The notes: generated by a model from the sequence alone, not told the origin. Numbered from the stretch's first letter, positions 25,822-34,230 are shown. The stretch is DNA of 64,000 bases from an uncultured Desulfobacterales bacterium (GCA_947259495.1 CAMYLV010000010.1:199528-263527); one strand, 5' to 3'. A program made the numbers and translations.

Positions 25822-27216
25822 CTAACCACTTTGAACCGCTGTTTCTGCCTGTGACGCTTCCAACTCTTCTTTGTATTCCTTTAACTTGTTTCGCAACGTA
25901 CGAATACTAATGCCGAGCAATTCAGCGGCCCGGGTGCGGTTGTCGTCGACTTCTTGCAACGTTTTGGTGATCAATTTCTTTTCCATCTCTCTGACGGTCA
26001 TACCGGCCTGGATCGCAATTGCCGGCTCGGATGAGCAATCCATATCAGCAGGATCAAAAAACAGGTGTTCCGGCAACAGTTCGGGGCCGTTGCTGATGAG
26101 CACCGCCCGCTCAATTGTATTTTCCAGCTCTCTGATATTCCCTTTCCAATGCTTGTTGGTCATCCGTGACAGGGCTGTATTGGAAATTTTGAGCATGTCC
26201 CGCCGGTTCATTTGACAGAATTTTTCCAAAAAATACGCCACCAGCAAGGGGATATCCCCCTTGCGCTCCCTGAGCGGCGGAATGGTAAACGGAATTACAT
26301 TGATGCGATAATACAGATCCTCGCGAAATTTGCCCGCCGATACCGCTTTTTTCAAATCCACATTACTGATGGCCACGACCCGAGCATTCATGGATACCGG
26401 TCGACTGCCACCGATCCGATCGATCTCTCTTTCCTGTAACACGCGCAGCAACTTGGCCTGCAACGGAGGTGTCATTTCACTGATCTCATCCAGAACAACG
26501 GTGCCGTATTTGGCCAGTTCAAATTTTCCCATTTTACGGCCGACAGCCCCGGTAAATGCGCCTTTTTCATGACCGAAAAGCTCGCTTTCTGCCAGCGTAT
26601 CCGGCAAGGCAGCACAGTTAAGGGCGACATACGGTTCATCCTGATAACCGCTGTGCTCATGAATGTAGGCCGCCAAAAGCTCTTTGCCAGTACCGCTTTC
26701 TCCCTGAATCAGGATTGTTGAGCGGCTGGTCGCCACAGACTTAGCGAGGCTTAAAATATCGATTAATTTCGAGTCCTGGGTAACCAATGTTTTAACTGTT
26801 GCTTGAAATCGACCACCGCTTTTGGATGAACGCGCCTCACCCATTCCAGCAGCGTCCCCCAGAACTTTTTTGACCGTAGCCACCAGCGTTTCGAATGAAA
26901 ACGGCTTCAACAGGTAATCCGCAGCTCCGGCCTGCATGGCCTCAACAGCATTGTGGATGGATCCAAAGGCGGTGATCACAATTACCGCAATTTCGGGCTT
27001 TAATTTCTTTAGCGCGCCGATGAGCTCCATACCCGACATTTCAGGCATCTTTAAGTCCGTAATCACCAGACTGACGGGATCTTTTTTTATTTTAACCAGC
27101 GCGTCTGTGCCGCTGACGGCACTCTCAACACTGAATCCACTTCTGGTTAGCGCATGCGAAAGTGCGCTGCGCATCTCGGATTCGTCGTCGACGATTAATA
27201 TTGGCGCAAGGCCCAT
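25822..27216 (-). CDS. FleR-like sigma-54-dependent response regulator
   Basis: 464 residues: receiver domain (about 5-120; phosphoacceptor Asp in VITDLKMPEMSG), AAA+ domain with Walker A GESGTGKELL and the sigma-54 contact loop GAFTGA, and a Fis-type helix-turn-helix at the C-terminus (RAAELLGISIRTLRNKLKEY). This is the NtrC class that activates sigma-54 promoters. It lies directly upstream of flgB and downstream of a PAS histidine kinase, the same arrangement as Pseudomonas FleS/FleR or Vibrio FlrB/FlrC. The likely targets are the sigma-54 promoters before flgB, fliK, motA and flgF. Confidence 0.9.
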   Translation of the reverse strand: MGLAPILIVDDESEMRSALSHALTRSGFSVESAVSGTDALVKIKKDPVSLVITDLKMPEMSGMELIGALKKLKPEIAVIVITAFGSIHNAVEAMQAGAADYLLKPFSFETLVATVKKVLGDAAGMGEARSSKSGGRFQATVKTLVTQDSKLIDILSLAKSVATSRSTILIQGESGTGKELLAAYIHEHSGYQDEPYVALNCAALPDTLAESELFGHEKGAFTGAVGRKMGKFELAKYGTVVLDEISEMTPPLQAKLLRVLQEREIDRIGGSRPVSMNARVVAISNVDLKKAVSAGKFREDLYYRINVIPFTIPPLRERKGDIPLLVAYFLEKFCQMNRRDMLKISNTALSRMTNKHWKGNIRELENTIERAVLISNGPELLPEHLFFDPADMDCSSEPAIAIQAGMTVREMEKKLITKTLQEVDDNRTRAAELLGISIRTLRNKLKEYKEELEASQAETAVQSG

Positions 27217-27253
27217 AACGAAAAACTCCGCCTATCCCTTTGAATTCTTGTCG

Positions 27254-28372
27254 TCATCCATTTGGAGAGCCGGCCCACACGGGCAGGAATACAACGCATT
27301 TTGTACCTTCTGCGCTGCTGGTAATATCGATGCTGCCCCCATGCATTTTAATAATATTATGAACGATGGTCAGCCCTAAGCCGGTACCCTTCTTTCGGGT
27401 GGTGTGAAACGGATCAAAAATCTTCGGCAAATCCGCCTTGGCAATCCCGCAGCCATTATCGACCAGATGCACTTCTGCCCAGGGTGCGCTCTGAAGGCCG
27501 CTGGTGTTGTGGCTTGAAATCTGCAACCGACCGCCGTCGGGCATGGCCTGGATGGCGTTTAATATTAGATTCAAAAAGACCTGCTTGAGCAATTCCAGAT
27601 CGCCTTTGATAAACAGTGTTTCAGCCGCCAACTCGGTCTGGACTTCAATTCCATCCTGGGCATCCAGTAAATGCCGGGCAAAAAACAAAGAATCTTTCAA
27701 GGCCTCGTGAATATCGAGCACCTGCTCGTCCAACTGCTGGTCCGGGCGCATAAACAGCAGCAAATTGGAAACGATATTGTTAATGCTCTTGACGCCCGCC
27801 GAAATATGTTCCGCCAGGGCCTTTAGTTCCTCAAATTCTTGCAGATCAGCGATTAGCATTGTCGAAAAGAGCTCGATACTGCCCAGCGGGTTGCGGATTT
27901 CATGCGCAATTCTTGCAGCCATCTCGCCCATTGCCGCCAGGCGCCCCGTTCGTTTGGCCTGGAGCTCCAGATTTTGCACCCGCGTAATGTCGGTCATGGA
28001 CAAAACGGTTCCGATTTTGCCATCGCTTACGGATGTCAGCGGTGATATGGCAACATTCAGATGTAAATGGTTCCTCTGGTTGGCGGGCATCATTTTCGTT
28101 TTTATTTCGGTGGTCTCTTTCGTGTTTAAGATGTCTTTGATATTCAGCGCGGGATTTTGAAAAGAATCCGCTTTAAATACGCCATCAAACGTCTGTCCCA
28201 GGACATCTTCTGCTGCGAGTCCCGTAATCTTTTCTGCGGTAGGATTAAAGCTTACAATATTGCCGTCCGAATCCAGCGCAATCAGACCGGTTGGGATGCT
28301 TTCAAAAATATGTGCCCTATAGCAATTTTGTTGAGTCAACGGTTTGTATGCAGCTGTATTTAAAGCCGTCAT
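27254..28372 (-). CDS. FleS-like PAS histidine kinase
   Basis: 372 residues with no membrane segment. It has a PAS domain (about 20-130; FESIPTGLIALDSDGNIVSF), a HisKA domain with the H-box GEMAARIAHEIRNPLGSIEL, and an HATPase domain (NLILNAIQAMPDGG; DNGCGIAKADLPKIFDPFHT; KGTGLGLTIVHNI). Being soluble, it probably senses a cytoplasmic cue such as basal-body assembly state and phosphorylates the adjacent FleR-like regulator. A sigma-54 promoter upstream suggests activation by the FleQ-like protein encoded next. Confidence 0.88.
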   Translation of the reverse strand: MTALNTAAYKPLTQQNCYRAHIFESIPTGLIALDSDGNIVSFNPTAEKITGLAAEDVLGQTFDGVFKADSFQNPALNIKDILNTKETTEIKTKMMPANQRNHLHLNVAISPLTSVSDGKIGTVLSMTDITRVQNLELQAKRTGRLAAMGEMAARIAHEIRNPLGSIELFSTMLIADLQEFEELKALAEHISAGVKSINNIVSNLLLFMRPDQQLDEQVLDIHEALKDSLFFARHLLDAQDGIEVQTELAAETLFIKGDLELLKQVFLNLILNAIQAMPDGGRLQISSHNTSGLQSAPWAEVHLVDNGCGIAKADLPKIFDPFHTTRKKGTGLGLTIVHNIIKMHGGSIDITSSAEGTKCVVFLPVWAGSPNG

Positions 28373-28975
28373 CTTGTTTCCTGCAGATTTGGCAATATGT
28401 TTAACTTGCTGATATTTTTAATTATATAATTTAATCGGCTGAAGTCAGAACTGATCCGAAAACAGGTTCGACGCGCATGAATTGAGCAAATATCATGCCA
28501 CTGAAAATCAGCCGTCTGATCGGCAAGGGCTTAATGTTAGGCTGTGAGGCTGCCGGACATTATTTTTAGTTGCATGCCGGTATTCAGACCGACCGAAAAA
28601 TAACATAAACATTCGAAATAATATTGAAATTTATTTAATTTATTGCCGGACTCAGGCAATAATTAGCGGCATCGCAAGTCGAGTGACGTTTGAAGCATAT
28701 AAAATTTTATCTAATTTCAGTACCTTCGATGCGCATTTGATCTTAAATTCTGTCAATTTTTCAAAGCGGCCACGTCACCGCATTGACGCTAAGGTATCGG
28801 TTTGAAGGACAAAGCAAACAGGCTGAAGGCGTTATCCCCGTGGGACCCGATACCAGGGTGGTGATTAAGACAAATAAAGAGGTGTGGCGATCCGGTTTTT
28901 TCTGAAAGAATGGTTTTCGTTAAACGGGGCACAGCGCTGAACAAAAATTTTGGATCGCGATCGGTACCCGCTGCG
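28373..28975. other. Regulatory gap upstream of the FleS-like kinase
   Basis: 603 bp, AT-rich, with no supported gene on either strand. It contains a strong sigma-54 promoter at 28485-28500. I see nothing else I can name. Confidence 0.6.
28485..28500 (-). promoter_or_regulatory. Sigma-54 promoter for the FleS/FleR-like pair
   Basis: The minus strand reads TGGCATGATATTTGCT: exact GG-N10-GC spacing, a perfect -12 TTGCT and one mismatch at -24 (TGGCAT). It is about 115 bp before the kinase start. Confidence 0.75.
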
Positions 28976-30037
28976 TTAGGAAGCGTATTGCTGAATTCGA
29001 TGCCGTTTAATTTTTTCCACCAGAGTGGTCCGGTTTAATTGTAGCAGTTTAGCAGCTTTATTTTTTACCCATTTGGTTTTTTCCAATGATTGCAGAATCA
29101 AATCCTTTTCAAATTCGGTAACGGCACTGTTCAAACAAATGCCATCGTCTGTTACTTCAAGCGATTGGGTCGCCTGGTATCCGTTGGCCGCCTTGAGCTC
29201 CTTGGGCAGATCATTTACAGAGATCTTACCGGAACCGATAAGAACAACGAGCCTTTCAACAACGTTACGAAGCTCGCGGACGTTTCCCGGCCACGGATAA
29301 TGCACCATAATCTCAAGTACCTCTTTGGAAAAACCATCTAACTTTTTGTTATTTCTATAGTTATACATTTGTATGAAATAGGATGTCAGATAGGGGATAT
29401 CAGATCTGCGATCCCGCAGGGCAGGAAGCCCGATGGGAATTACATAAAGGCGGTAAAACAGATCTTCGCGAAAATTGCCATTTTTTACCTCTTCAGGCAA
29501 ATCCCGATGCGTCGCCGCAATGACCCTGACATCCACTTTGATGGTTTTGGCACCGCCAACTTGCTCGAATTCACCCTCTTCCAATACTTTAAGAACCTTG
29601 ACCTGCAAGTCAGGACTCATGTCGCCAATTTCATCTAAAAATATAGTTCCGCCATGGGCCAGTTCAAATTTACCGGATTTGGAAACCGTGGCCCCGGTGA
29701 ATGCCCCCCGCACATGCCCGAACAGTTCACTTTCAAGTAAATTTTCAGGTATCGCACCACAATTAATTGAAATAAATGGTTTATTTTTTCTGTTTGAATT
29801 TTGATGAATTGCTTTGGCCACCAGGCCTTTACCAGTACCCGTTTCACCGGTTATTAAAATAGTGCTGTCGCTATCAGCCACTTTTTCAACCAAATCGAAA
29901 ACCGCTTGCATTTTATCGCTGCGTCCGATGATGGCATTGCATGGGTCAGCGTCGTTGAGTTGTGCCAGAACCATGGGGTTTTTTTCGAATAGATCGGAAT
30001 TGGGGGCTTGGGTTTTACTGACGGCCAAATTTTGCAC
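28976..30037 (-). CDS. FleQ/FlrA-like sigma-54 activator without receiver domain
   Basis: 353 residues: a short 35-residue N-terminus, then an AAA+ domain with Walker A GETGTGKGLV, the sigma-54 loop GAFTGA, SELFGHVRGAFTG and FREDLFYRLYVIPIGLPALR, then a Fis-type helix-turn-helix (NKAAKLLQLNRTTLVEKIKR). There is no receiver or FleQ-type N-terminal domain, so control may come through a partner such as FlhG or through transcription. Its position upstream of the FleSR-like pair suggests the flagellar master activator. It could instead be a downstream activator, since classical FleQ proteins are longer (about 470-490 residues). Confidence 0.8.
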   Translation of the reverse strand: MQNLAVSKTQAPNSDLFEKNPMVLAQLNDADPCNAIIGRSDKMQAVFDLVEKVADSDSTILITGETGTGKGLVAKAIHQNSNRKNKPFISINCGAIPENLLESELFGHVRGAFTGATVSKSGKFELAHGGTIFLDEIGDMSPDLQVKVLKVLEEGEFEQVGGAKTIKVDVRVIAATHRDLPEEVKNGNFREDLFYRLYVIPIGLPALRDRRSDIPYLTSYFIQMYNYRNNKKLDGFSKEVLEIMVHYPWPGNVRELRNVVERLVVLIGSGKISVNDLPKELKAANGYQATQSLEVTDDGICLNSAVTEFEKDLILQSLEKTKWVKNKAAKLLQLNRTTLVEKIKRHRIQQYAS

Positions 30038-30671
30038 CTTCTCCTCCTTTGAGTGGGTTTATTAACCATTCATAACTTCGCCGGGAGAGTCGATTATTAT
30101 TAATTTGGTATTAAAATTCTGCGGTGCTCGTGTGAGATCGGAGAAATCAAGGACGAAGACCGATTTAGCAATATCCATGCCGCGAACTCGCCGATAGCTC
30201 ATGCAGAAGCAGATGGAGGCTGTGAGATGTCACTTAACAGAAATCGCAGTTCAATATGACGGTATGGGATAGATCATTGGCCACTATATTTTGTGTAAAA
30301 TGTCCGACGGAAAAAAAGACAAGGACCGACCAGAAAATTAAAATCAGAGGCGGCAGGCGACAATGGTGGTCAAAAATTATGCAAACTTGAGGCTCGATTT
30401 TTTGCAATTTGCAAAAAATACAGGTTTGGCTGTTGCTAAATGATATGGTTGCAAAGCAAATGCGAAATATTTCACGCACCGGCGACCCATTGAGTGCTTT
30501 CCGGCCGGGACGGCTTTCGAGCAGAAAAACAAAAATCTAAGTTATTTTAGATTATTAGATCGTATATTGCCTGCTGCCCCGGTCGCTGTTGCGCGATTGG
30601 CCCAAATTGTGATGTCGGCAGAAAGAAAATCGATTTTTGCAATTTGCTAATTTGAATGCCATGCGGCCGAT
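30038..30671. other. Upstream region of the FleQ-like gene with paired palindromic motifs
   Basis: 634 bp without a supported gene; the 81-codon minus frame at 30234-30479 is not convincing. It contains a perfect 10-bp inverted repeat TTTTTTGCAA-T-TTGCAAAAAA at 30398-30418 and a second copy of its left portion (CGATTTTTGCAATTTGC, 30631-30647). This is probably the promoter and operator region of the activator gene. Confidence 0.5.
30395..30418 (+). promoter_or_regulatory. Palindromic operator-like site upstream of the FleQ-like gene
   Basis: TTTTTTGCAA and TTGCAAAAAA form a perfect inverted repeat with a one-base centre. The left part recurs at 30631-30647. There is no T-tail consistent with a terminator for a gene ending here, so an operator is more likely. 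Confidence 0.4.
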
Positions 30672-31529
30672 TTATGGCGTATAAGTAATGAAGAGGCTAA
30701 TATCGTCAAATTCTTTGCTTATCGCTGCCAGCAGCGATTCGATCGCCTGGGGTCTGATTCGTAAACTTTCCCAGGCCGGTTTATCGAGCGCCGGTATCTT
30801 GTTATCGCCCGCGTATCCGATATTGAGTGATCGACACAGAATGTCCGCCAGATGAACAATGGCCGCTTCAAATGCGAATCGCCCGGCCGCACTGGGTTGA
30901 TGATGGTGCAAAATAACAGCGATCAATTTCGGGGGCAAATTCCAGCGCTCCGCCAGCAGCTTTCCCACTTCAGGATGACCATATCCCAGCACTTTTTCCT
31001 CGGCCGCAATCATCAATATATTTTTATCTTTAACAAGATGATTAATATCTTTAAAGGCCTGTGGCAAAAAGATCATTTCCACTATCTTCCCAATATCATG
31101 CAAAAGTCCGGCGACAAATAGCTCTTCAACCTTGTCGTAACGCAGGTGATTGCCAATGACTTTGGCAGCCACCGCACAGCCCAGAGAATGATCCCAGAAT
31201 TGTTCCTGCCGGATCAGACTGATTTTTTTGCGGTTCGAAAAAAGGTCAAATACCGATGTGGTTAACAGCAGATTGCGGATGGCATCAAAACCCAGCAGCA
31301 CGATGGCTCCGGTGATGGTCGAAATTTGCTGGGGAAATCCGTAAAATGATGAATTCACCAGTTTCAGCAGCCGGGCAGCCAGCACCTGATCGTCTGTAAT
31401 GATCCGGGCCAGATCCCGGGCGGAGGACTTGGGGTCGTTGACGAGCTCCGTTATTCGCAGGACGGTCCTTGGTAGCGTCGGCAAATCTTCGACCCGCGAT
31501 ATGACGCGGTCTATGTCAGGTGGTTTCAT
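30672..31529 (-). CDS. HDOD-domain signalling protein
   Basis: 285 residues. The HDOD domain starts VISRVEDLPTLPRTVLRITE, continues LARIITDDQVLAARLLKLVN and SSFYGFPQQISTITGAIVLL, and contains the HD-like part VAGLLHDIGKIVEM. HDOD proteins are cytoplasmic signalling scaffolds often linked to motility, chemotaxis and c-di-GMP. It overlaps the upstream small gene by 14 bases, so the two are co-expressed. Its position inside the flagellar locus suggests a motility role, which is inferred from context only. Confidence 0.85.
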   Translation of the reverse strand: MKPPDIDRVISRVEDLPTLPRTVLRITELVNDPKSSARDLARIITDDQVLAARLLKLVNSSFYGFPQQISTITGAIVLLGFDAIRNLLLTTSVFDLFSNRKKISLIRQEQFWDHSLGCAVAAKVIGNHLRYDKVEELFVAGLLHDIGKIVEMIFLPQAFKDINHLVKDKNILMIAAEEKVLGYGHPEVGKLLAERWNLPPKLIAVILHHHQPSAAGRFAFEAAIVHLADILCRSLNIGYAGDNKIPALDKPAWESLRIRPQAIESLLAAISKEFDDISLFITYTP

Positions 31530-31866
31530 TTTGCTTATCCGGATCCGTTAAGCTTTTCTGCAACTGCCGGCCGGCGGCCTTCATGATCTCTTGCATGACC
31601 GGATCATCAATGACATCGGCAAATTTGGCTTGCAGTTCTCTTTCAATGCTTTCGCGGGTCTCGAATTCAACCTCGGCGACAGACGGTTCATCATTTTGGC
31701 CCCGCCCTTTTAGGCTGACCCGATCGATTCCCCAGGTTTTTAGCATCCAGATGCGTTTTTTCGTAAGAGCGGTCCCCTTCTCCAACAACAACAATTCCTG
31801 CTGGTTGTAAACCGAGCGGGCCAAAACCATTCCGGGTTTTACGGCATCAATTTTTAGATGAATCAC
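31516..31866 (-). CDS. Small DUF3391-like protein paired with the HDOD gene
   Basis: About 116 residues from the GTG at 31864-31866, chosen because a GAGG site lies six bases upstream and the protein then begins MIHLKIDAVKPGMVLARSVY. That and the following LLLLEKGTALTKKRIWMLKT with WGIDRVSLKG form the small beta-rich domain known from the N-terminus of HD-GYP proteins (DUF3391). Here the HD domain is on a separate, overlapping gene, so the pair looks like a split version of that architecture. An earlier GTG at 31893 is possible. Function not established. Confidence 0.7.
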   Translation of the reverse strand: MIHLKIDAVKPGMVLARSVYNQQELLLLEKGTALTKKRIWMLKTWGIDRVSLKGRGQNDEPSVAEVEFETRESIERELQAKFADVIDDPVMQEIMKAAGRQLQKSLTDPDKQNETT

Positions 31867-32267
31867 ACCAACCTCAATTCGTATTATTATCACTTGTTTA
31901 AGTTCAGGCGTCGCGAGATCTCTGAACGGATCAATAACCGTATATCCACCGGATGGCTTTCATTTCTTAATAGAGGTAATTGCATACACCACTCTTTCGG
32001 CAATTGCAACGATATGAAAATTACAGCGTTATTTTTCGGTTCTCTTGTTAGATAATTATTTTATTTCAATAAATTATGACATTCAAGACCCAAATTAAAT
32101 ATTCCTTCAGAAAGCTTAGACCCCGCTTAGGTCCAGCCACTCCACGCAAAGCTCAAGTAAATCAGAAACCGACCGATACACGACAACCCGTTCGGATCGC
32201 AAGATCGGGCAATCTTTAATTCCTGAATCTTGCGTAAAAATTAATGAAGAATGGATATCAAAAAGCC

Positions 32268-32294
32268 TAAAGTTATTACAATTTTTTCCGATAA
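32268..32294 (+). promoter_or_regulatory. Sigma-28 (FliA) promoter of flagellin
   Basis: TAAAGTTA, an 11-base spacer, and TCCGATAA. The consensus is TAAAGTTT-N11-GCCGATAA, so two bases differ and spacing is exact. The transcript would carry a leader of roughly 150 bases before the fliC ATG at 32450. Confidence 0.85.
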
Positions 32295-32373
32295 CATCAA
32301 GGCAGCCGAAAAAAATTAGGGTCTGAAAGGATGCGGGGCGAGAATTTCAAGACCCATTGTGGCTACTTCAAAC

Positions 32374-32419
32374 GCCAAATTTAGCGGCATTTTTATAACG
32401 AAATTGGCAAGAACGCCAA
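32374..32419 (+). promoter_or_regulatory. Alternative hairpins in the flagellin mRNA leader
   Basis: Three pentamers, GCCAA (32374-32378), TTGGC (32404-32408) and GCCAA (32415-32419), lie in the leader. The middle one can pair with either flank, giving two mutually exclusive hairpins 30-40 bases before the start codon. FlbT in Caulobacter binds the flagellin leader; whether this is its site is inference. Confidence 0.4.
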
Positions 32420-32449
32420 AATAAACAACCTAGGAAAGGAAATTTTATC

Positions 32450-33295
32450 ATGGCACTGAGTACGATCAACCTTACGCCAGGTATGCGGGCGAATCTATTC
32501 AGCCTGCAAAATACCGCCAAAAACATGGAAATTGCCCAGAAACGTCTGGCCACTGGTTTAAAGGTCAATTCCGCCCTGGACGATCCGATTAGCTTCTTTG
32601 CGGCTCAGGAGCATAATCAGAGAGCTGCTGATCTCACCGCTCTTAAAGACGGGATGTCTGAGGCCATCCAAACCATTAAGTCTGCCAACGTGGGTGTTGA
32701 GACCGTCAGCGATTTGATTGCCCAGGCGAAATCTCTGGCCCAATCCGCGCTTTCGGCCAACTCAACAGATGCCGCTATTTTTGCCACGCAGTTTGGGACT
32801 GTAATCAACGAGATTGACAAAGTTGCGCTTGATTCAGGCTACAGAGGAATCAATCTGCTGCAGGCCGCAACCTTAACCGTCGAATTTGCGCCTACAGCTG
32901 GTGATTCGAGACTTACCGTGACCGGTTTCGGTGGTGTCGGTACAAATTTTGATATTACGGGTATGAGTGCCGCCGGAACTGGTGGTGGCTGGGTTAGTGG
33001 TGGCTCCGTTCAGAGTTCCGCCATCCAGGGTGCAATCAACGGTCTGGACGAGGCCATGGGTGTACTGCGGACAAATTCCAAAACGTTGTCCAGTAACCTG
33101 TCTATCATCACGGCTCGTGAGGAGTTCACTTCTGAGATGGTCAACACCCTGCAAGACGGTGCGGCTAAATTGACCGAGGCCGACATGAATAAAGAAGGTG
33201 CCAACATGCTGATGCTGCAAACACGTCAGGCTCTGGGTACGACTTCATTAAGCTTGGCTTCCCAGGCAGCTCAATCGGTTCTGAGACTGTTCTAA
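32450..33295 (+). CDS. fliC: Flagellin
   Basis: 281 residues, a short flagellin with nearly no variable central domain. The N-terminal D0/D1 region is MALSTINLTPGMRANLFSLQ through AQKRLATGLKVNSALDDPIS, and the C-terminal region is QTRQALGTTSLSLASQAAQS ending VLRLF. It polymerises into the filament after export. The gene has a sigma-28 promoter and a long leader, a ribosome site AGGAAAGGA before the ATG, and flbT and flaF directly downstream. Sequence style and neighbours resemble alphaproteobacterial flagellin units. Ser/Thr residues in the centre (about 130-200) could be modified by the nearby glycosyltransferase, which is not shown by sequence. Confidence 0.94.
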   Translation: MALSTINLTPGMRANLFSLQNTAKNMEIAQKRLATGLKVNSALDDPISFFAAQEHNQRAADLTALKDGMSEAIQTIKSANVGVETVSDLIAQAKSLAQSALSANSTDAAIFATQFGTVINEIDKVALDSGYRGINLLQAATLTVEFAPTAGDSRLTVTGFGGVGTNFDITGMSAAGTGGGWVSGGSVQSSAIQGAINGLDEAMGVLRTNSKTLSSNLSIITAREEFTSEMVNTLQDGAAKLTEADMNKEGANMLMLQTRQALGTTSLSLASQAAQSVLRLF

Positions 33296-33307
33296 ATTAA
33301 AATTGGA

Positions 33308-33331
33308 TGGAGGGGGAGCAATCTCCCTCCA
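33308..33331 (+). terminator. GC-rich hairpin after fliC
   Basis: TGGAGGGGGAG and CTCCCTCCA pair with one bulged G and a four-base loop, starting 12 bases after the fliC stop. There is no T-run, so it is more likely a partial terminator or an mRNA-stabilising end that lowers flbT-flaF relative to flagellin. Confidence 0.45.
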
Positions 33332-33418
33332 AATCGGTTTAGCCCCACGATTCATTCGAGCAGTAACACCCTAAGATGATAAAGCGGTTTAAAAATATAC
33401 TTCAAGGCACAAGGCAGT

Positions 33419-33835
33419 ATGGCATTAAAAATAACACTGAAACCAAATGAAAAGATGATTGTTGGAGGTGCCGTAGTGACCAGTGGTAGCCCCAAAAACA
33501 CTCATCTGATCATTGAAAACAATGTGCCGGTTTTACGCCAGAAAGATATTTTAAGTGAAAAGGATGCGATATCACCCTGCAGACAGGTTTATTTCCTTAT
33601 CCAACTCATGTACATCGATGAAGCAAATTTAGCCACTCACCAGCAAAAATACTGGAATGTGGTTAGGTTAATACTGGAAGCAGCACCCAAGTTAATCGGT
33701 CATATCGATCAGATCAACGAATACATTCTAGGCGGCAGATATTACCAGGCCCTGAAATTGGCCGGTGAGTTAATTGAATATGAACAGGAGGTTCTGAAAA
33801 ATGCAAACACAGACCCAATCACTGCGAGCATATGA
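33419..33835 (+). CDS. flbT: Flagellin post-transcriptional regulator FlbT
   Basis: 138 residues of the FlbT family: MALKITLKPNEKMIVGGAVV, then NTHLIIENNVPVLRQKDILS and SPCRQVYFLIQLMYIDEANL. In Caulobacter FlbT binds the 5' leader of flagellin mRNA and destabilises it until the hook is complete; in other bacteria FlbT can act positively. It lies 123 bp after fliC and overlaps flaF by 35 bases. The ribosome site is weak (AAGGCA). Its presence, together with a long flagellin leader and no FliW/CsrA in the window, suggests this bacterium uses the FlbT/FlaF route. Confidence 0.9.
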   Translation: MALKITLKPNEKMIVGGAVVTSGSPKNTHLIIENNVPVLRQKDILSEKDAISPCRQVYFLIQLMYIDEANLATHQQKYWNVVRLILEAAPKLIGHIDQINEYILGGRYYQALKLAGELIEYEQEVLKNANTDPITASI

Positions 33836-34187
33836 GAGTGTCAGTCAGGCAACTATGCCGGGCCGCGAAGTTGAAGCAGCAGTTCTCACCAAAGCAGCGC
33901 GCAAGCTCAGAGAGTGCCAGGATAACTGGAATGCGCCGAACAGGGAAGAAAAACTAGAAGAAGCGCTCAAATTCAACCAGCGGATCTGGAGCATTTTTCA
34001 AGGCGAGCTATCCAGAGAGGATCATGAATTGCCGCGCAAAATACGTCTTGATATACTACGATTGGCCGCGTTTATTGATCGAAGGATCTTTGAGACCCTG
34101 GCCCAACCTTCACCGGATAAACTAAAAATCGTAATCGATATCAACAACAACCTGGCTGCCGGCCTTAGATCAAAGCCCAGTGTGTAA
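33801..34187 (+). CDS. flaF: Flagellin regulator/chaperone FlaF
   Basis: 128 residues of the FlaF family: QSLRAYESVSQATMPGREVE, AAVLTKAARKLRECQ, LKFNQRIWSIFQGELS, and a helical C-terminal half ending in the pattern IVIDINNNLAAGL. FlaF works with FlbT and binds flagellin in alphaproteobacteria, promoting its translation or export. A strong AGGAGG site nine bases upstream fixes the start inside the end of flbT, so the two are translationally linked. Confidence 0.9.
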   Translation: MQTQTQSLRAYESVSQATMPGREVEAAVLTKAARKLRECQDNWNAPNREEKLEEALKFNQRIWSIFQGELSREDHELPRKIRLDILRLAAFIDRRIFETLAQPSPDKLKIVIDINNNLAAGLRSKPSV

Positions 34188-34230
34188 AATAGAAAGATGG
34201 TTTCAATATATTATTCGGTCAACTCAAATT

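Larger units (their letters stand above)
31867..32449. other. Divergent regulatory region before flagellin
   Basis: 583 bp between the minus-strand HDOD pair and the plus-strand flagellin gene. It holds the flagellin sigma-28 promoter (32268-32294) and a 155-base leader with alternative hairpins (32374-32419). No gene is supported here. Confidence 0.7.

Noticed and set aside
30234..30479. 81-codon minus-strand frame with hydrophobic stretch
   Set aside because: Biased Phe/Ile/Cys composition from AT-rich DNA, no ribosome site; it overlaps the palindromic operator candidate.
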